Shown piece after piece: positions 8,930 to 17,062 of a DNA stretch of 26,074 nucleotides. The stretch's first letter is position 1; each line of letters begins with the position of its first letter. Both the position numbers and the translations under genes were made by a program. The notes below the pieces were generated by a model. It was not told where the DNA came from, searched no databases, and saw only the letters and a list, made by a program, of their open reading frames with translations. The stretch is from the NCBI GenBank assembly GCA_033720735.1, contig JAWWBX010000019.1, forward strand, positions 1 to 26,074, written 5' to 3'. This DNA is from B8-G4 sp033720735 (GTDB lineage: Bacteria > Bacteroidota > Bacteroidia > Chitinophagales > Saprospiraceae).

Positions 8930-9766
8930 ATGGCTGAGAAATATTTGCGACCTGCTTTCTTTATCATTGGGGAGCGCAAGTGTGGTACGTCCTCATTCTA
9001 TCGCTATCTGCTCGACCACCCACGCGTATTGCCGTGTAAAATAAAGGAACCCCAGTTCTTTTCACGCTCCTTGCCATACCGGTTGCTGTGCTACGCCCGG
9101 TATCGGGCACTCTTCCCCAAGGCGGCTGATACGAGCCCGGCGCGGCTGGAGTGGCTCACCTGGAGCCCATCGGGGAAGCTTGTTCGTGAGGAGCTGACCT
9201 TCCCGCGCACAGCTGAAGATCCCATGACCGGGGAGGCCAGCGCCAACACCTTCGCGCAGGTGCCGCCCCGTCGGCTCAAACGGGCGTTTCCGGAAGCCCG
9301 CCTCTTCCTCCTGTTGCGCAATCCTGTTGACCGCGCCTGGTCGCACTACCGGATGTTTCAGCGCTTTGCGGACGCGGGCCGGCGCATGCCAGTCGACTTG
9401 CACAACTTCAGCACTGACCTGCGCCGCGAAATCGCTGCCACCAATCAGGGAGGCCGGTCCTATTTCATTGCGCCCGGCCTCTATGAGCGCAAGTTGCCTG
9501 CCTGGCTGGAGGTGTTTGGTGACGCACTGAAAGTCGTGCGCAGTGAAGACCTGGCGGATCCGTCCCGGGCGTGCGAGGTCATGCTCGATGCCTGCCGCTT
9601 TCTCAACCTTGCACCACATGCCTTTGAGCAGGTTGTCGCTGCACGGCATAATACGACCCCTGCCAGTGAGATGAGTCACTCCGACCGAAGTTTGCTCAGA
9701 TCATTCTATACGCCATCGGTCCGCCAGGTAGAGCACATTCTGGGCCGTCAAATGCATTGGACATGA
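8930..9766 (+). CDS. PAPS-dependent sulfotransferase
   Basis: This 278-aa enzyme is predicted to transfer sulfate from PAPS to a hydroxyl or amine. The 5'-phosphosulfate-binding loop is GERKCGTSSF at residues 14-23 (Lys17), right after the first beta strand. The 3'-phosphate-binding motif is RNPVDRAWSHY at 130-140. Both match the Sulfotransfer_1/3 family, and the length is typical. There is no signal peptide, so it should act in the cytosol or at the inner membrane face. A TTG 36 nt upstream also opens the frame, but the ATG at 8930 gives the usual short N-terminus. Its stop overlaps the next start as ATGA, indicating translational coupling. The acceptor is unknown; the context points to a lipid or envelope glycan. 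Confidence 0.9.
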   Translation: MAEKYLRPAFFIIGERKCGTSSFYRYLLDHPRVLPCKIKEPQFFSRSLPYRLLCYARYRALFPKAADTSPARLEWLTWSPSGKLVREELTFPRTAEDPMTGEASANTFAQVPPRRLKRAFPEARLFLLLRNPVDRAWSHYRMFQRFADAGRRMPVDLHNFSTDLRREIAATNQGGRSYFIAPGLYERKLPAWLEVFGDALKVVRSEDLADPSRACEVMLDACRFLNLAPHAFEQVVAARHNTTPASEMSHSDRSLLRSFYTPSVRQVEHILGRQMHWT

Positions 9767-11484
9767 GCGAGGTCATCGTCTTCTGGCTCTTGCTCTTTGT
9801 GATCAACAGTTTCTACTTCATTCCCAGGTTTATCCTGGATTTCAGCAGGACGGAATGGGTACCCGTGTCCGGGTTGTTGCAAGGTTCGTGGTACCGGCGG
9901 GCGCGGCATCTGCTGATCAGGCTCAACTACGATGTCTTTCGCGTATGCATTGACTTTTTTGTCCTGTCATGTGCTTACGCCTTCTGGCTGCGTGCATGGA
10001 TTGCCCCGGTACCCTTTGGCCTGGCCCTGACGGTCTATTTCGGAATCAGTTTTCTTTATCAGCTGTACCATACCACCTTTGACAAACTGTACCACCTGGA
10101 GCCCGTGCTCTACAACGATGCGCTGATGCTGAAGAATGGTCTGCAGATCTTCGTCCATGAATTTGATCTCCGGAACTTCATCATTACACTCACCGCTCTG
10201 GCAGCTGCAGTGCTGTCGACTGCCCTGATCCTGTTGATGACATCGGTTGGTGCGTCGGCACCGTTTGGCAGTGGGTCATGGATTGGCGCCGGCATCATCG
10301 GTGCAGCATCGCTTTTCAGTATCCTGCATTACCCGTACAAGAAGTATCCACAACTGACCTTCCAGTCACCACTCCAGGCACTGGTGCGCAACCTCCTGAT
10401 GACCCGCCAGGTCAAACATGACATCGCCAATTTGACGGTCAAACGCATGGTGCGCTACAACATCGATCCGGCTGTCTCGCTGCGCATCAAGCCCAATGTG
10501 CATCTGCTTGTGATAGAATCGTACGGCAGGATTGTCATGGATCATCCTGCTCTCGCCGGGCACTACGAGACCAGGGTGATCGCGCTTGAGCGCCAACTTG
10601 CCGAAGGTGGCTGGCATGTGTGCTCCCAGCTTTCCGAATCACCGGTGACAGGTGGCGCCTCGTGGATCAGCTACACCAGTGTCATGTACGGGCTGAATGT
10701 GAAGAACCAGGGCATCTTCCGCACGATGATGAAAAATCCCCACATTGCTGCGTATGACAGCCTCTTTCACTGGCTGAAGCGGCAGGGATATACGACCTAT
10801 CGTCTGAGCAGTCTCGGTGGTTATGAGAAGATGGAGATCCCCTACTCCGAATACTCGCGCCTCTACGGCATCGATCATTGGATCCTGCACAATGACCTGG
10901 ATTATTGCGGTCCGCTCTATGGTTTCGGGCCCTCTCCGCCGGACCAGTACGCCCTGAATTTCGCCATCGACCGCATTCGCTCGGAAAAGGGTATGCCCTA
11001 CGCTTTGTTCTTTATCTCGCAAAACTCACACACCCCCTATCACACTCCTGAAGAGGTCGCCGAGGATTGGCGCACTCTGAATGACGCCGGTGCCAGCGCC
11101 ACCAACCGGTCGCTGTTCTGGTCAAAGCCCCGCTTTGAGGATTATGGCAAAGCGATCGCTTACCAGCTCGATTACTGTATCGATTGCATTCTCCGGCAGG
11201 GGACGGAGCAAGATCTCTTTGTGCTGGTGGGAGATCATCAGCCTGCCAGCCTGAGCGTTCCGATCGACACCTTCCAGACACCGGTCCATCTCATCAGCAA
11301 GGATCCGGCACTGATCAAGGCCATGCAAGGCTACGGGTTTCAACAGGGGCTGCGTGCACGTGATGACCAGGTCACGCGTCATGAAGCCCTGTACTGGGCA
11401 TTGATGCGATCTCTGCTGGCCACCTGTGCGCAACCGGCTGATCGCCTGCCGGAATTTCTTGAACAGGGAATCCCATACGCATGA
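9763..11484 (+). CDS. LtaS-like membrane phosphotransferase (alkaline phosphatase superfamily)
   Basis: This 573-aa protein has about five hydrophobic N-terminal segments (roughly residues 1-200) followed by a sulfatase-fold domain. Generic annotation would be 'sulfatase', but there is no CxPSR formylglycine motif. Instead, the positions match those known in S. aureus lipoteichoic acid synthase: Glu252 (VIESYG), Thr296 (VTGGASW, candidate nucleophile), His423 (SHTPY) and Asp491-His492 (GDHQP), against LtaS E255, T300, H416, D475 and H476. It is therefore more likely a phosphoglycerol or other phosphoalcohol transferase acting outside the inner membrane (LtaS/OpgB/EptA type). The ATG at 9763 overlaps the upstream stop as ATGA, and its own stop overlaps the next start in the same way. 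The substrate is not determined. Confidence 0.85.
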   Translation: MSEVIVFWLLLFVINSFYFIPRFILDFSRTEWVPVSGLLQGSWYRRARHLLIRLNYDVFRVCIDFFVLSCAYAFWLRAWIAPVPFGLALTVYFGISFLYQLYHTTFDKLYHLEPVLYNDALMLKNGLQIFVHEFDLRNFIITLTALAAAVLSTALILLMTSVGASAPFGSGSWIGAGIIGAASLFSILHYPYKKYPQLTFQSPLQALVRNLLMTRQVKHDIANLTVKRMVRYNIDPAVSLRIKPNVHLLVIESYGRIVMDHPALAGHYETRVIALERQLAEGGWHVCSQLSESPVTGGASWISYTSVMYGLNVKNQGIFRTMMKNPHIAAYDSLFHWLKRQGYTTYRLSSLGGYEKMEIPYSEYSRLYGIDHWILHNDLDYCGPLYGFGPSPPDQYALNFAIDRIRSEKGMPYALFFISQNSHTPYHTPEEVAEDWRTLNDAGASATNRSLFWSKPRFEDYGKAIAYQLDYCIDCILRQGTEQDLFVLVGDHQPASLSVPIDTFQTPVHLISKDPALIKAMQGYGFQQGLRARDDQVTRHEALYWALMRSLLATCAQPADRLPEFLEQGIPYA

Positions 11485-12146
11485 TTCAGCAGATACGCCG
11501 GTGGAATGAGATCCATGCCATTCTGATGCTGGCCGCAGCGATGGTGGCCATTGCTGTCGGTACGCCTGATCCCATGCTGATCATGGCCGTGGGGAGTTTT
11601 GCATTGTTGTTTGCCATGGGCTACCGTCATATCGCACATCTTAAACCTTGGGGCGGACTCGCCAATTGGGTCACAATGTTCCGGCTGATCGCCTTGCTGC
11701 TCGTGGTTTGGCAGGCAGCCCGGCTGGATGCGGTCATCTTTGTCGCCGCGTGTGTTCTGATCATTGCGGGTGACGGGATCGACGGGTATCTGGCGCGCAA
11801 GTATCATCAGGAGACTCCATTTGGCGCAGCACTTGACCTGGAGGTAGATGCGCTTTTTGCGGCATTGATCGCACTGCTTGCCTGGCAATGGTATAATGTG
11901 GGCATCTGGGTGCTCGTGGCAGGTCTGTTGCGCTACGGGTTTGTGATCCTGCTCCTCGTGCTGGGCTGGAACCAACGACCCAAAGTGCACTTGCGCGAGG
12001 GCAAAACCATTGCCGTACTTTTTTTCCTTGCCTTGCTTACACCGTTCTTACTTCCGCTGGCGGTGTCCTGGTGGATCTTGTTGGTTGCCTCGCTGGCCAT
12101 CATCTATTCGTTTGTCCGTGAATTTGTTCTGCTCGCGCGCCGTTAG
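11481..12146 (+). CDS. CDP-alcohol phosphatidyltransferase family enzyme
   Basis: This 221-aa integral membrane protein carries the complete catalytic signature D(x)2DG(x)2AR(x)8G(x)3D(x)3D: Asp98, Asp101, Gly102, Ala105, Arg106, Gly115, Asp119, Asp123. Members join a CDP-activated lipid or alcohol to a second alcohol, releasing CMP; examples are PgsA, PssA and phosphatidylinositol synthases. Five to six membrane segments are visible. Which alcohol it uses cannot be read from the motif. It is the last gene of the ATGA-coupled trio and is followed directly by a strong hairpin. It could supply the phospholipid donor used by the LtaS-like enzyme next to it; that link is inference. Confidence 0.93.
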   Translation: MIQQIRRWNEIHAILMLAAAMVAIAVGTPDPMLIMAVGSFALLFAMGYRHIAHLKPWGGLANWVTMFRLIALLLVVWQAARLDAVIFVAACVLIIAGDGIDGYLARKYHQETPFGAALDLEVDALFAALIALLAWQWYNVGIWVLVAGLLRYGFVILLLVLGWNQRPKVHLREGKTIAVLFFLALLTPFLLPLAVSWWILLVASLAIIYSFVREFVLLARR

Positions 12147-12161
12147 CGGTAAAAGGCAAGA

Positions 12162-12183
12162 GGCCGGACCTTGCGGTCCGGCC
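12162..12183 (+). terminator. Perfect 9-bp hairpin after the envelope operon
   Basis: GGCCGGACC, loop TTGC, GGTCCGGCC begins 15 nt after the stop of the CDP-alcohol transferase. The stem is GC-rich and perfect. There is no long T run after it, so it may act as a terminator or as an mRNA 3'-end stabiliser. Confidence 0.65.
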
Positions 12184-12186
12184 ATT

Positions 12187-12289
12187 CCCCGTCGCTAACG
12201 GGGCAGGATTTGATGAAAAACCAAGCATTGCGTGTCTTCGCTTGCGCGAAGCAGGGTCTCCGGGTAAGAGTGATTGGTGTGTGAGACCC
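12187..12289. repeat. Three further inverted repeats between convergent genes
   Basis: CCCCGT/ACGGGG (12187-12192 and 12198-12203), CTTCGC/GCGAAG with a TTGC loop (12236-12241 and 12246-12251), and GGGTCTC/GAGACCC (12254-12260 and 12283-12289) follow the first hairpin. They may be a bidirectional terminator for the two convergent genes, or a REP-like cluster. Confidence 0.6.
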
Positions 12290-12303
12290 GAAAGGAATAT
12301 CTG

Positions 12304-13047
12304 TTAGCAGCCGCCCTCATCCGTGATGACCACCGAGGTCAGGCGGATCAATCCATGTTCGTCAGTCAGGGTGATTGGATTCGGATAGAGGTGGATCCCC
12401 ACTTCCTCGACATGCCCATTGCGCCCGGTATGGAAGATCAAGGTGTCCTCAAATGACTGTCTGAGCCGATCGTCGACGACCATCGCACGCAGCAGGTTCA
12501 GGACCTCACAGATCCTTCTTCCGGTAAACTCAACCTCCAACTGATACCATCCTTCTCCCGCCGTGCGTGTTGCCGTCATACCCTCCTGGTAGGTGGTGAC
12601 AAACTGGCTCACATCTTCACGATGGCCGCTTCCCTCTTGCATATGCACGGCATGGTAGTTGTCCGCGAGGTAGCGATCGAGCGGGAAGATCACGGATGGG
12701 CAGTCGATACATAACTGATTTTCGTGCGTCGGGGCATGCAACGTGCTCAGAAAACTGTCAAACACATACCCGGAAAGATTACCGTGGCGCACCTTGATCC
12801 AGTGACCATCCATCCAACCGACCCGGGCGGCATAGGCAGAGGCAAACCCGTGGGTATCCGATACTACCACGGTATCTCCAAAGCGCAGGATGTGTATCGT
12901 GGCGGAAGTCATCTCGGGTGACATGCGCAGCCTGAGTCCCGAGGTCGCCATCACCGTCAGGGACTCCCCTTTTTCATAGTTGTGTGCGTCAACATCGGCC
13001 ACACCCAGGATACTCAGGGCGCAGGCGATCAGAACAAGTCGTTTCAT
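12304..13047 (-). CDS. Secreted SH3b-domain protein, otherwise unrecognised
   Basis: This 247-aa protein has a signal peptide (hydrophobic core after MKR, ending about VDAH). After it comes a bacterial SH3-like segment (VMATSGLRLRMSPEM ... GDTVVV ... WIKVRHGNLSGYVFDSFL, roughly residues 30-100), which in known families binds peptidoglycan peptides or other cell-wall ligands. The C-terminal ~140 residues are not recognised; they contain a CIDC pair and read as a soluble globular domain. I chose the ATG at 13047 over an upstream in-frame start because it places the signal peptide at the N-terminus. It converges on the envelope operon across the hairpin cluster. Function: unknown, probably periplasmic. 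Confidence 0.78.
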   Translation of the reverse strand: MKRLVLIACALSILGVADVDAHNYEKGESLTVMATSGLRLRMSPEMTSATIHILRFGDTVVVSDTHGFASAYAARVGWMDGHWIKVRHGNLSGYVFDSFLSTLHAPTHENQLCIDCPSVIFPLDRYLADNYHAVHMQEGSGHREDVSQFVTTYQEGMTATRTAGEGWYQLEVEFTGRRICEVLNLLRAMVVDDRLRQSFEDTLIFHTGRNGHVEEVGIHLYPNPITLTDEHGLIRLTSVVITDEGGC

Positions 13048-13194
13048 GATACCGTCGTTTTTGATGAAGTAGCTGTGCAACATGGTGCCAAGATGCGGGC
13101 GTGGCATGATGAAGTCACGGGCCGTCGATTAAGCGTATCCCGGCGTTGATCAGGAGGGGCCTGGTTGCGAGCATTCGTGCACGGCCTGTTGCGG

Positions 13195-13227
13195 TTGACG
13201 GCTGATGTAGCAGTTTCAGTATCTTCG
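13195..13227 (+). promoter_or_regulatory. Possible promoter of the sensor kinase
   Basis: TATCTTCG at 13220-13227 resembles the Bacteroidota -7 element (one change in TTTG) and ends 13 nt before the ATG. A TTG at 13195-13197 is 22 nt upstream, slightly long for a -33 element. Confidence 0.4.
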
Positions 13228-13240
13228 ATACGTGCTCACT

Positions 13241-16200
13241 ATGGCCTCGTTGTGCGTTCGCTCCTTGCTGGTCCTTGCGATCGGATTGCTCCTGCCCATA
13301 CCTGCCGGTGCTCAGGACATTTTGTTTGAACGCATCACCACCAATTATACCAATTGCATCATGCGTGATGCGGATGGGTTTGTGTGGATCGGCACACAGG
13401 ACGGACTGCTGCGTTACGATGGCAATGACTTCCGCGCTTTCCGCAACGACCCCGGGGACTCACTGAGCCTGTCGAACAACTTTGTCTGGAGTTTGCTGCA
13501 GGATGCCCGCGAGCGGATCTGGATTGGAACCTTCGGCGGCGGCTTGAGTATGTGGGACACGTATACAGAGCGCTTCCAAACCTTTTACTGTGCGCCCCCC
13601 GGCACCGAAACCATGGAGGTCAATACCATTCGATCGATTGCAACGTATGATGACAGTACGCTTGTCCTGGGGACCGAGCACGGGGTCTGGGCCTTCAACA
13701 CGGAGCGAAAGCAGTTTCTGTCCGAAGGCCTCTGGGACGACCTGAGAGCAAAAGACTGGTTTACGTATGCGGTGACTGTCTTGCCCGGCAAAGCATTGCT
13801 GGTAGCGTCAGAGAATGGTTTGTTTCATGTCGACCTTGCTCGCAAAGCGGTGGCACTGGTCGACGTGCCGGGCGACGATACACAGACCATCACCGACCTG
13901 CTCAGACACCAGGATACGATCTATGTCGGATCCGAGTACGGCTTGTACGTGACCACGGACCTGCACTCGTTTGATCAGCACCTGACCCGTTACCATCAAC
14001 CCGCGACACGGATTGGGCGGATTTACCGCGATCACAACGGTGTCATCTGGCTGGCCACGGAAGAGGGGCTCGCCCGCTTTCAACCGACCGAGGGTTATCA
14101 CTGGTTTCGCGCCGACATTTCCCAACCCGCGTCCCTGCGCACCAACATTGTCCATTGCGTAGCGGAAGTTGAACCCGACGTCCTCATGGCCGGTACGCGC
14201 CAAGGAGTGCACCTTTTTACGACTGAGCCACCACTCTTCCACAGCGTGGTTGACCCGGCAGCCGAACTCGGATGCTCCCGCGCTATCCTGGGCATGACAG
14301 AGGACCACAACGGAAATATCTGGATTTGCAGCAGGCAGGGCTTGATGTTTGTGCGCACGCATGAGGATCTCGCCCAGTGGTCGGCTGAGTGCTATCATAC
14401 GTCGACCACACCCGGCATGCTGAATGACTATACCTTGAATATTACGAGAGACGACAACAACGACCTCTGGCTCGCATACCGGGCCAATGGATTCTCAAGA
14501 ATTCGTGTGGTGGATCAGGCGCTGACCTGGCATCAGTATCCGAAGACCGTGGCGTTGTTTGACGGCGAGGGTGTCAATCAGATCTTTCAGGACGCTGCCG
14601 GTCACTACTGGATTGCCACGCGCGGATTTGGGCTGATGCAGTTTTTTCCGGAAGCGGATTCCGTAAAGCGCTACGGGCGTGAGGCAGGCTTGTCTCATCC
14701 GTACATTTTCCGGATCTACGAGGACAGCCAACAACGCATGTGGATCGCCACGGCCAATGGAGGCCTGTGCCAGTTCGACCGCGAGCAGGAGCGGTTTACG
14801 TGTTATGTGCTCGATCGCAACAAGCCCTACAGTATCTCGTCGAATATGGTCCTGGCGGTGTCGGAGGACTCAAAGCAGCGCCTCTGGGTATGTACTGTCG
14901 ACAGACTGAATATCATGGAGGCCGAAGAGGGCGTGTTTACCGTGATCTCGACCGTAGATGGCCTGCCCAACAACGTGGTGTATGCGGCCCTTGAAGTCCC
15001 GGATAGTACGGTCTGGCTGAGTACCAACGAAGGCATCGTCCGCATGCGGTTTGACGGTGGGATCCGTTCGATGGATCTGTTCGACACGCGGGACGGACTG
15101 CCCGGACCTGAGTTCAACCAGCATGCGTTCCTCAAGCATTCCTCGGGGCTGCTGTTGTTTGGGGGCACAGACGGGTTTACGGTATTTGATCCGCTTGCGA
15201 TGCGCGCTTCCAACTATCACCCGCCCATCGCTCTTACAGGTTTCTATCTGTTTAATGATCCCGTGCCCGTGAGCCCGGGTGATCGATCAACGTCCTTTGC
15301 GCTGGACACCAATATCAACGACTTACAACGGATCGTGCTCAAACACAACCAGAATACGTTGGCCTTTCAGTACTCGGCTCTGGGCTATGCGCACCGCAAG
15401 ATTGCCTCCTATGCTTATATGATGGAAGGTCTGGATGAACAATGGGTCACCCTCAACAATAGCAGGTATGTCAGCTATCCGCGCATTGCACCAGGACTAT
15501 ACACCTTCAAGGTCAACATCTCCAACCGCAACGGTGACTGGAATCCTGAGCCCAAGTCTGTTGAAATACACATTCTGCCCCCGCCCTGGAAGACGTGGTG
15601 GGCCTACACGATCTATGTGATCTTATTGCTGAGTATGATCTATGCCATTGTCTGGTTTCAGTCGGAAAAGGCGCGTGCCATCGAACGGGCGAAGGCCACC
15701 GAACGGGATCGTTTCCGGAATAAAATGGCCCGTGACTTTCATGATGAATCGGGAAGCAAGATCACGATCCTCACGTTGATCTCCGACCGGCTCAGCAACA
15801 GTGTTGCCAACACTGGCAATCAATTGCAGCTTGTACGCGATCTGCAAAAGAACATCCAGGAACTCCGCGAGGGCATGCGCGACTTTATCTGGATCATGGA
15901 CCCGGGGCAGGATACGCTGTTTGACACCATCTTGCGGTTTCGGGACTTTGCCGCGCGCATGTGCAAGCAGGCCGATGTCAGATTTATCGAAAACGGCCGT
16001 GTCGAAGCCTTGCGAGACGTGGAGGTCAGTGGTCATATCCGGCGCCACATCCTGCTCATTCTCCGCGAAGGACTCAATAACAGCTTGAAGTATGCCGCTG
16101 CCGACGAGATCCAATTCTCGATCAACAAGGTCGGAGCGCAGTGGGTGATCGTTCTGCAGGACGATGGCATGGGATTCGACCAGGCAGACATCACCCCTGG

Positions 16201-16354
16201 ACACGGCCTCGGCAACATGCAACACCGTGCCCAACAGATCGGAGCCGTGTTGGCAATCACTTCCAGACCCGCCCGGGGAACGCGCATTGAGCTTCAATGG
16301 TCCGACAACAACTCCTCCGCTGTCAGGGACCAACCCCACAAACTTGCTCGTTAA
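13241..16354 (+). CDS. Propeller-type (Reg_prop/Y_Y_Y) sensor histidine kinase
   Basis: This 1037-aa inner-membrane sensor starts with a signal peptide ending about AGAQ. A periplasmic two-domain beta-propeller follows, with about 14 blades recognisable by motifs such as WIGTQDGLLRYDG, IWIGTFGGGLSMWD and MWIATANGGLCQF (to about residue 670). Next come a Y_Y_Y domain (about 700-780), one transmembrane helix (about 786-806), a HisKA_3 domain with phospho-acceptor His834 in RDFHDESGSK, and an HATPase with N-box Asn947, DDGMGF at 974-979 and GHGLGNM. Unlike the fused hybrid sensors of Bacteroides, it has no receiver; the partner regulator is the next gene, 23 nt downstream. An upstream GTG at 13232 is possible. 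The ligand is unknown; homologues often sense polysaccharide fragments. Confidence 0.94.
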   Translation: MASLCVRSLLVLAIGLLLPIPAGAQDILFERITTNYTNCIMRDADGFVWIGTQDGLLRYDGNDFRAFRNDPGDSLSLSNNFVWSLLQDARERIWIGTFGGGLSMWDTYTERFQTFYCAPPGTETMEVNTIRSIATYDDSTLVLGTEHGVWAFNTERKQFLSEGLWDDLRAKDWFTYAVTVLPGKALLVASENGLFHVDLARKAVALVDVPGDDTQTITDLLRHQDTIYVGSEYGLYVTTDLHSFDQHLTRYHQPATRIGRIYRDHNGVIWLATEEGLARFQPTEGYHWFRADISQPASLRTNIVHCVAEVEPDVLMAGTRQGVHLFTTEPPLFHSVVDPAAELGCSRAILGMTEDHNGNIWICSRQGLMFVRTHEDLAQWSAECYHTSTTPGMLNDYTLNITRDDNNDLWLAYRANGFSRIRVVDQALTWHQYPKTVALFDGEGVNQIFQDAAGHYWIATRGFGLMQFFPEADSVKRYGREAGLSHPYIFRIYEDSQQRMWIATANGGLCQFDREQERFTCYVLDRNKPYSISSNMVLAVSEDSKQRLWVCTVDRLNIMEAEEGVFTVISTVDGLPNNVVYAALEVPDSTVWLSTNEGIVRMRFDGGIRSMDLFDTRDGLPGPEFNQHAFLKHSSGLLLFGGTDGFTVFDPLAMRASNYHPPIALTGFYLFNDPVPVSPGDRSTSFALDTNINDLQRIVLKHNQNTLAFQYSALGYAHRKIASYAYMMEGLDEQWVTLNNSRYVSYPRIAPGLYTFKVNISNRNGDWNPEPKSVEIHILPPPWKTWWAYTIYVILLLSMIYAIVWFQSEKARAIERAKATERDRFRNKMARDFHDESGSKITILTLISDRLSNSVANTGNQLQLVRDLQKNIQELREGMRDFIWIMDPGQDTLFDTILRFRDFAARMCKQADVRFIENGRVEALRDVEVSGHIRRHILLILREGLNNSLKYAAADEIQFSINKVGAQWVIVLQDDGMGFDQADITPGHGLGNMQHRAQQIGAVLAITSRPARGTRIELQWSDNNSSAVRDQPHKLAR

Positions 16355-16358
16355 TTCA

Positions 16359-16366
16359 TATCTTGG
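16359..16366 (+). promoter_or_regulatory. TATCTTGG box before the response regulator
   Basis: TATCTTGG lies just after the kinase stop and ends 11 nt before the regulator ATG. It matches the -7 box seen before three other genes here, but the nearest TTG (16344-16346) is only 12 nt away. An internal promoter is possible but weakly supported. Confidence 0.3.
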
Positions 16367-16377
16367 TAATACACCGC

Positions 16378-17040
16378 ATGGCACCCGCGCAGACAAAATC
16401 ATCGCTTCGCATGGGTGCTAGTGCTATTTCCGTTACGATTGTTGAGGATGATCCTGCCATTCGCAGCCTGCTGCAATGTGCCATCAACGAGGATGAGCGA
16501 TTTGTGTGTACTGAGGCGTTTCCGTCCGGAGACGCTGCACTGCCTGTGTTTCGTAAAGCTGTGCCCGACATCATTCTCATGGATTTCGACATGCCCGGTA
16601 AAAACGGCGTCACCTGCGTCAGGGAGATCCGCTCCTTTGCCCCGGATGTACCCATCCTGATGCTTACTATGTATGACGACGACGATGTGCTCTTTGGCGC
16701 GCTATGTGCCGGTGCCAGTGGTTACCTCGTAAAGGGTGGACCGACCGTCGAGATCCTGGAAGCCATCCAGAATGCCCATGAGGGAGGAGCCCCAATGAGC
16801 CCGGGTATCGCCGCCCGTGTCGTCTCATCTTTCAGGATGACGGCATCCACAGATCTCTCACCACGCGAACAGGAGGTGCTGCAGTTGCTGTGTGACGGTG
16901 ATTCGTACAAGGATGTAGCTGCCAAGCTTTACATCAGCAAGCACACCGTTCGCCGGCATATTCGCAGCATTTACAAGAAATTGGAGGTGTCTTCCCGCGC
17001 CGAGATGGTGAAGAAAGCACACCGGAGACGCTTCATTTGA
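16378..17040 (+). CDS. NarL/FixJ-family response regulator
   Basis: This 220-aa DNA-binding regulator has an N-terminal receiver domain with the acidic pocket VEDDP (Asp24, Asp25), phospho-acceptor Asp69 in ILMDFDMPG, a conserved Thr in LMLTMYDD and the Lys of GYLVKGG. A linker of about 30 residues leads to a LuxR-type helix-turn-helix (LSPREQEVLQLL ... YISKHTVRRHIRSIYKKL). It is the natural partner of the HisKA_3 kinase directly upstream. The ATG at 16378 is preferred; Met12 is also possible. Targets cannot be read from sequence, but the protease gene 22 nt downstream on the same strand is an obvious candidate. Confidence 0.94.
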   Translation: MAPAQTKSSLRMGASAISVTIVEDDPAIRSLLQCAINEDERFVCTEAFPSGDAALPVFRKAVPDIILMDFDMPGKNGVTCVREIRSFAPDVPILMLTMYDDDDVLFGALCAGASGYLVKGGPTVEILEAIQNAHEGGAPMSPGIAARVVSSFRMTASTDLSPREQEVLQLLCDGDSYKDVAAKLYISKHTVRRHIRSIYKKLEVSSRAEMVKKAHRRRFI

Positions 17041-17062
17041 TTGATCATGACCGAACTAGCCT

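Noticed and set aside
9757..9762. TTG start for the LtaS-like gene
   Set aside because: The ATG at 9763 forms a standard ATGA overlap with the upstream stop, the same junction as at 11481.
9763..11484. Arylsulfatase reading of the membrane enzyme (with the sulfotransferase as a sulfate on/off pair)
   Set aside because: No CxPSR-type formylglycine site; the residues present fit an LtaS/OpgB/EptA-type phosphotransferase better.
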